Shown: one piece after another, positions 60,377 through 64,000 of the stretch | How positions within the stretch are numbered: position 1 is the first letter of the stretch | Layout: every line of letters begins with the position of its first letter | Source: Bacillota bacterium | Lineage (GTDB): Bacteria; Bacillota; Clostridia; Acetivibrionales; JAFADI01 | Length of the DNA: 64,000 bases | Direction of reading: 5' to 3' | NCBI GenBank assembly: GCA_023424965.1 | Contig: JAFADI010000236.1 | Coordinates: 12,100 to 76,099, forward strand | Made by a program: the position numbers and the translations under genes | The notes under the pieces: model-generated | The model's input: only the letters and a program-made list of their open reading frames with translations | Told to the model about the DNA's origin: nothing | Databases searched by the model: none

Positions 60377-60405
60377 AAAAAGGCCGTCGATGACGGCCTT
60401 TTTCG
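60377..60405. terminator. Bidirectional terminator between hfq and lexA
   Basis: AAAAAGGCCGTC (60377-60388) pairs with GACGGCCTTTTT (60392-60403) around GAT; both strands have a T-rich exit. Confidence 0.9.
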
Positions 60406-60419
60406 TTGTCTTCTTAAGT

Positions 60420-61061
60420 TTACAGCATCCTGAATACGCCAATCACCTTGCCCAGGATGGAAAGGTTGTCTTTGACAATGATCGGGTCAAGATACTGATT
60501 TTCCGGTTGAAGCCTTATGTGGTCCTTTTCCTTGTAGAAGGTCTTAACGGTAGCCTCATCTTCAATCAAAGCAACGACAATATCTCCATTGGCCGCTGTC
60601 GACTGCTGTTTTACCAGCACCAGATCCCTGTCGAATATTCCGGCTTCGATCATGCTGTCGCCTTGAACCTTCAGCATGAATGCCGTGGCGTTCTGAACAA
60701 AATTGACAGGCAGGGGAAAGGTGTCTTCGATATTCTCGACGGCCAAAATGGGCTGGCCCGCAGTGACCTTCCCAACGATGGGCACCTCCACCATTTCCCT
60801 TCTTGAGACATAGCTTTCTATATTACGGACAGGAGAAGCTTTGGAGCCCTGTACCACCTTTAACGCTCTGGGCTTGGTGGGATCCTTGTGAATAAGGCCT
60901 TCCTTTTCCAGCTTTTCAAGGTACGCATGCACCGTTGAAGTGGACTTAAAACCCACAGCCTTGCATATTTCCCTGACAGAAGGGGGATAACCCTTTTCTT
61001 CCACCTGGCTGTTAACAAAATCAATGATCATCTGCTGTTTTTCAGTAAGCTTTTTTTGCAT
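60420..61061 (-). CDS. lexA: LexA repressor (SOS regulator)
   Basis: 213 residues from ATG 61061, GAAAGGA upstream on the minus strand; the frame is open further but MQKKLTEKQQMIIDF is the normal LexA start. Winged helix (PPSVREICKAVGFKSTSTVHAYLEKLEKEGL), cleavage site VTAG (A101-G102), catalytic S136 in GDSMIEAG and K173 in EATVKTFY. RecA-promoted self-cleavage lifts repression. It faces the LysM gene across three LexA boxes and likely represses itself. Confidence 0.97.
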   Translation of the reverse strand: MQKKLTEKQQMIIDFVNSQVEEKGYPPSVREICKAVGFKSTSTVHAYLEKLEKEGLIHKDPTKPRALKVVQGSKASPVRNIESYVSRREMVEVPIVGKVTAGQPILAVENIEDTFPLPVNFVQNATAFMLKVQGDSMIEAGIFDRDLVLVKQQSTAANGDIVVALIEDEATVKTFYKEKDHIRLQPENQYLDPIIVKDNLSILGKVIGVFRML

Positions 61062-61136
61062 ATACCGTACATTCCTTTCGCTGTGCTCAAGGCACAAAAA
61101 GTAATGAAAGCTTTTAAATTCTATGTATCTAAGGGT

Positions 61137-61165
61137 ATTATAACACAATATTTACAAAAAGCAAA
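61137..61165 (-). promoter_or_regulatory. lexA promoter
   Basis: On the minus strand TTTGCT, 17 bp, TATAAT (plus-strand ATTATA at 61137-61142). Its -35 touches the first LexA box. Confidence 0.5.
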
Positions 61166-61174
61166 CGAATGTTC
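61163..61174. promoter_or_regulatory. LexA box 1
   Basis: AAAC-GAAT-GTTC, one mismatch to the Gram-positive GAAC-N4-GTTC core; next to the lexA promoter -35. Confidence 0.7.
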
Positions 61175-61193
61175 GATTTTTGTAAGGAAAACC

Positions 61194-61223
61194 TTGACAA
61201 CAGAACGGATGTTCTTATATAAT
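61194..61223 (+). promoter_or_regulatory. Promoter of the LysM (yneA-like) gene
   Basis: TTGACA (61194-61199), 18 bp, TATAAT (61218-61223), both consensus. LexA box 2 lies between the two elements and box 3 just downstream of the -10. Confidence 0.85.
61203..61214. promoter_or_regulatory. LexA box 2
   Basis: GAAC-GGAT-GTTC, perfect core, between -35 and -10 of the LysM promoter. Confidence 0.85.
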
Positions 61224-61231
61224 CTAAGCAA

Positions 61232-61243
61232 GAACAAACGTTC
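61232..61243. promoter_or_regulatory. LexA box 3
   Basis: GAAC-AAAC-GTTC, perfect core, just downstream of the LysM -10. Confidence 0.85.
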
Positions 61244-61260
61244 TGTACGGGGTGATATAC

Positions 61261-61563
61261 ATGGTGAAGAAAACTGTTATCCGAAAAAGGTTCATTCTTA
61301 AAAACAAAACCCGCTTTACCGCATTTATAATGCTAATACTTCTCTTAACGGTGTTTGCTGTTTTCACAACAACCGCTTACAGCTACAGGCAGCCGGAACA
61401 TATGGTTGTAAAAGTCAAACCGGGAGACACCCTGTGGGATATAGCGGGCAAATACAGCAAAAATGGCGATATCCGGGAAGCAGTATTTGATATAAAGAAG
61501 TTGAACAAGCTTGAGGGAAGCAAAATCCTGGCGGGTTGTGAGATATTAATCCCTGTTGAATAA
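61261..61563 (+). CDS. LysM protein, YneA-like SOS cell-division inhibitor candidate
   Basis: About 100 residues from ATG 61261 (GGGGTG about 8 nt upstream). A basic N terminus, one membrane helix (FTAFIMLILLLTVFAVFTTTA, about 22-42), then an extracellular LysM domain (VVKVKPGDTLWDIAGKYSK through ILAGCEILIPVE) that binds peptidoglycan. Divergent from lexA with two LexA boxes in its promoter, exactly the arrangement of Bacillus yneA, which delays division after DNA damage. Sequence is short, so the functional claim rests on context. Confidence 0.85.
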   Translation: MVKKTVIRKRFILKNKTRFTAFIMLILLLTVFAVFTTTAYSYRQPEHMVVKVKPGDTLWDIAGKYSKNGDIREAVFDIKKLNKLEGSKILAGCEILIPVE

Positions 61564-61642
61564 GTTGGGGCCTGCTGGTATAATATATTGGAACGGTTCA
61601 AGCCAGTGGTACTTGCGCCATCAATATACAGGAGATGCTTCC

Positions 61643-61819
61643 ATGTCTGAAATTTGTGAATTATATGATCGAACATGCATAGACTGCGGTGAATGTGATA
61701 CATGTGATCTGGACGGCACACAGCGGTGTGTCAGCTGCGGAAGGTGCATCGACACCCCGGATACCTTCAGATCTTTGAATGTCACGGATTTTGTTAAAAA
61801 TCAAGGTAAGAAAAAATAG
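61643..61819 (+). CDS. Cysteine-rich mini-protein, unknown function
   Basis: 58 residues from ATG 61643 (GGAG about 8 nt upstream; a longer frame from 61556 has no such site). Eight cysteines in the first 35 residues: C5, then C12-x2-C15-x2-C18-x2-C21, and C29-x2-C32-x2-C35 (TCIDCGECDTC; RCVSCGRC). A metal-binding knuckle or Fe-S protein is likely. The C terminus (DTFRSLNVTDFVKNQGKKK) is basic. It lies just after the SOS LysM gene and has its own terminator. Confidence 0.65.
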   Translation: MSEICELYDRTCIDCGECDTCDLDGTQRCVSCGRCIDTPDTFRSLNVTDFVKNQGKKK

Positions 61820-61838
61820 TTCAAAGTATAAATATTTT

Positions 61839-61878
61839 AAAACAGCCGGACGGTAAGCAATCATCGTCCGGCTGTTTT
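61839..61878 (+). terminator. Terminator after the Cys-rich mini-protein
   Basis: AAAACAGCCGGACG (61839-61852) pairs with CGTCCGGCTGTTTT (61865-61878). Confidence 0.9.
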
Positions 61879-62014
61879 GTTTCCTGCTTTGTGAAATGGA
61901 TATTGTTCCTTTCAGAAAGTGATGCTAATTTAGGTCTTTATATTTATGGTTAAAAATTGATTATTATGTTAGAATATCTAATGTTGATAATTTAATGGAA
62001 CCGGTGAGAGATTG

Positions 62015-63172
62015 ATGAACAGGGAAATATATCTTGACAACAGTGCCACGACAAAGCCTTTGAATGAAGTTGTAAACTATATAAATACCATCAATACATA
62101 TTATTACGGCAACCCGTCTTCCTTGCACTCCAAAGGCATTGAGGCGGAAAAGCTGGTGAAAAAAGCGAGGCAGGCCATTGCCGATTCTCTCAATGCCGAC
62201 GCAAAGGAGATGGTATTTACTTCCGGGGGCACGGAAGCAAACAACCTGGCCATCCTGGGGTACCTTGAGGCCAATCCCAGGAAAGGCAGGCATGTCATTA
62301 CCTCTTCCATCGAGCATCCATCTGTTCTGGAGGTGTTCAAATACCTTGAGGGCAAGGGCTACAGCGTCGACTATATCAAGGTGGGTGCCAACGGGATCAT
62401 CGATGTCGAGGACCTTCGGAGTAAAATAAACGATAATACGGCCCTTATCAGCATTATGCATGTCAACAATGAGGTGGGGTCCCTACAGCCGGTAGAAGAA
62501 ATAGCCAGGATAAGGAATTCTGTCAACCGGGAGGCTGTGCTGCACGTTGACGCCGTACAGGCTTACGGAAAAATAAAAATAACTCCCAGAAAATCCGGGA
62601 TCGACATGCTATCTGCCAGTTCACACAAGATACACGGTCCCAAAGGTGTGGGAGCGCTTTATGTAAGCCGGAACATACGTATAAAACCCATATTGCTGGG
62701 AGGGGGACAGGAGTCCCTTCTCAGGTCCGGCACAGAAAATGTATCGGGCATCGGCGGCTTCGGATTGGCCTCTGAAACCGTACTCAAGTCCATCGACGCA
62801 AATTACTCCGCCGTCGGAGCTTTGAAGGAAAAGCTGCTCAAAGCCTTAAAGGAGAACCTGGAGGCTTTCACCCCGGTCTCACCGGAAGAGGGACTTCCTT
62901 ACATCCTGAGCCTGTCCTTCGAATCCGTGCGCTCCGAGGTGCTGCTGCATCACCTGGAAGAACGGGGCATCTTTGTGTCGGCAGGCTCCGCCTGTTCTTC
63001 GAGGAAAAACGTACACAGCCATGTTTTGAAGGCCATGGGCTTCAAAACGTCGAATATCGAAGGAACCATCCGGATCAGCCTGTCCCCCTTCAATACGGAG
63101 GAGGATATTTATGAGACGGTGGAGGCTTTAAAGGAAATCATACCAAGGATCAAAGTAACCCGGAAGGGCTGA
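62015..63172 (+). CDS. iscS: Cysteine desulfurase (NifS/IscS type)
   Basis: About 385 residues from ATG 62015 (TTG 62012 is the alternative). PLP enzyme that takes sulfur from cysteine as a persulfide. Motifs: LDNSATTKP, TSGGTEANNLAI, the PLP lysine in SASSHKIHGPKGVG, and the persulfide cysteine in SAGSACSSRKNVHSH (about C328). thiI follows within 40 nt, so this copy most likely feeds ThiI for 4-thiouridine in tRNA, as NifZ does in Bacillus. Confidence 0.94.
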   Translation: MNREIYLDNSATTKPLNEVVNYINTINTYYYGNPSSLHSKGIEAEKLVKKARQAIADSLNADAKEMVFTSGGTEANNLAILGYLEANPRKGRHVITSSIEHPSVLEVFKYLEGKGYSVDYIKVGANGIIDVEDLRSKINDNTALISIMHVNNEVGSLQPVEEIARIRNSVNREAVLHVDAVQAYGKIKITPRKSGIDMLSASSHKIHGPKGVGALYVSRNIRIKPILLGGGQESLLRSGTENVSGIGGFGLASETVLKSIDANYSAVGALKEKLLKALKENLEAFTPVSPEEGLPYILSLSFESVRSEVLLHHLEERGIFVSAGSACSSRKNVHSHVLKAMGFKTSNIEGTIRISLSPFNTEEDIYETVEALKEIIPRIKVTRKG

Positions 63173-63210
63173 AGGATAAAGCGAAAACAACGAAGGGAAT
63201 GATCGTCAGC

Positions 63211-64000
63211 ATGAAAAACGTAATTCTGGTAAGGTGTGGAGAGATCATATTAAAAGGGCTGAACAGGCCGGTATTTGAAAGCAGGCTCATCGCCAACATA
63301 AAGAAGGCCTTATCCGGCCTTGGTAAAATAGACATTGTCAAGTCCCAGAGCAGGATTTACATAGAGCCCCAGGAGGAGGCGTACGATTTTGACGCCGCTC
63401 TTCACAGGCTTACCAAGGTATTCGGGATCGTGTCGGTAAGCCCCGTTTGGAAGATCCATACGGATTATGACGCCATTAAAGAGCATTCCTTAAAAATGGT
63501 CAAAGAGCTGGTGGCTGAGAAGGACTTCAAAACCTTCAAGGTTGAGACCAAAAGGGGGAACAAAAGGTTTCCCATGGAATCCCCCGAGATAAGCCGTGAA
63601 ATCGGAGCCCATATTTTAAGCAATGTGCCGTCGCTGAGCGTTGACGTCAACAACCCGTCCTTTACCCTCTATATCGAAGTCAGAGACGCTTCCTACATCT
63701 ATTCCCGGATCTTTCCGGCAAACGGAGGCATGCCCCTGGGTTCCAACGGCAAGGCCATGCTGCTGCTTTCGGGCGGTATTGACAGCCCCGTGGCAGGCTG
63801 GATGATCGCCAAAAGGGGTGTTGAAGTGGAGGCGGTACATTTTTACAGCTATCCCTATACAAGTGAAAGGGCCAAAGACAAGGTTATCGAGCTGGCGAGG
63901 ATACTTGCCGCCTACTGCGGTGAGATCAAGCTTCATGTAGTTCCTTTTACCGACATACAGCTTGCAATCAATGAAAAGTGCCCTCACGATGAAATGACCA
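63211..64000 (+). CDS. thiI: tRNA 4-thiouridine synthase ThiI (3' truncated by window end)
   Basis: 263 residues are visible and the frame is still open at the edge. Residues 1-60 are an N-terminal ferredoxin-like domain (ILVRCGEIILKGLNRPVFE), 60-165 a THUMP domain (FKVETKRGNKRFPMESPEISREIG, read in parts), and from about 180 the PP-loop LLLSGGIDSPVAGWM that adenylates U8. The catalytic cysteine lies beyond the window. ATG 63211 is used; an in-frame ATG 12 nt upstream (63199) is possible. Confidence 0.95.
   Translation, partial: MKNVILVRCGEIILKGLNRPVFESRLIANIKKALSGLGKIDIVKSQSRIYIEPQEEAYDFDAALHRLTKVFGIVSVSPVWKIHTDYDAIKEHSLKMVKELVAEKDFKTFKVETKRGNKRFPMESPEISREIGAHILSNVPSLSVDVNNPSFTLYIEVRDASYIYSRIFPANGGMPLGSNGKAMLLLSGGIDSPVAGWMIAKRGVEVEAVHFYSYPYTSERAKDKVIELARILAAYCGEIKLHVVPFTDIQLAINEKCPHDEMT

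Noticed and set aside
1..64000. CRISPR arrays, insertion sequences, prophage, integrase or defence systems
   Set aside because: No regularly spaced repeats, transposase, integrase or restriction/defence gene was seen.

Overview
The window is chromosomal DNA from a Gram-positive, spore-forming anaerobe of the class Clostridia. Pointers are SpoIIM-like and GerW/YtfJ sporulation proteins, an IspH-ribosomal protein S1 fusion, a ferredoxin-dependent 2-oxoacid oxidoreductase, a YlbF-family protein, a LexA/SOS switch with GAAC-N4-GTTC boxes, strong GGAGG ribosome binding sites and frequent TTG starts. Gene content and order (a 12S/1.3S/5S transcarboxylase set, cmk-plsC-ispH/rpsA, smc-ftsY, mutS-mutL-miaA-hfq-lexA) recall the Acetivibrio/Hungateiclostridium thermocellum neighbourhood. 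By eye the G+C looks higher than in that species, so I do not name a species. I saw no prophage, insertion sequence, CRISPR array or rRNA; this is core chromosome with two small palindromic (REP-like) repeats.

Layout. 1-4.5 kb: a MoxR-AAA/DUF58 cluster with a DUF4350 membrane protein (cut by the window edge), a SpoIIM-family and an RDD membrane protein. 4.7-11.8 kb: lysA, a site-2-type protease, trpS, scpA-scpB, DUF2953-gerW, rluB, a DUF1540 protein and a small membrane protein. 12-15.4 kb: agmatine deiminase and N-carbamoylputrescine amidase (agmatine to putrescine), a Cof-type phosphatase and the tRNA wobble methyltransferase MnmM. 15.5-19.3 kb: a three-gene biotin-dependent transcarboxylase behind a promoter carrying two adjacent perfect palindromes. 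19.3-28.8 kb: an unrecognised zinc-type protein, an RpiR regulator, a phosphatase, an HI0933-like flavoprotein, HutP-like, chorismate mutase, cmk, plsC, ispH-rpsA and an orphan cheR. 28.8-37.6 kb: three tRNA genes (Leu-CAG, Tyr-GTA, and one with anticodon CAT that looks like Ile2), a nucleotidyltransferase, murD, three consecutive M42 aminopeptidases, an EamA transporter and a beta-CASP metallo-hydrolase.

37.6-45.4 kb is the most interesting metabolic block: a lactate-permease-type transporter, two phenylacetate-CoA ligases flanking indolepyruvate:ferredoxin oxidoreductase (iorAB), and a double ACT-domain protein. Together they could import arylacetates, activate them with ATP and reductively carboxylate them to arylpyruvates for aromatic amino acid synthesis, or run oxidatively. 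The block has a structured leader in front of the transporter and a consensus promoter plus attenuator-like hairpin in front of iorA.

45.4-64 kb: PspC, smc-ftsY, YjbQ, UPF0182, YlbF, mutS-mutL-miaA-hfq, then lexA facing a divergent SOS-controlled LysM (YneA-like) gene across three LexA boxes, a Cys-rich mini-protein, and a cysteine desulfurase-thiI pair for tRNA 4-thiouridine. thiI runs off the right edge.
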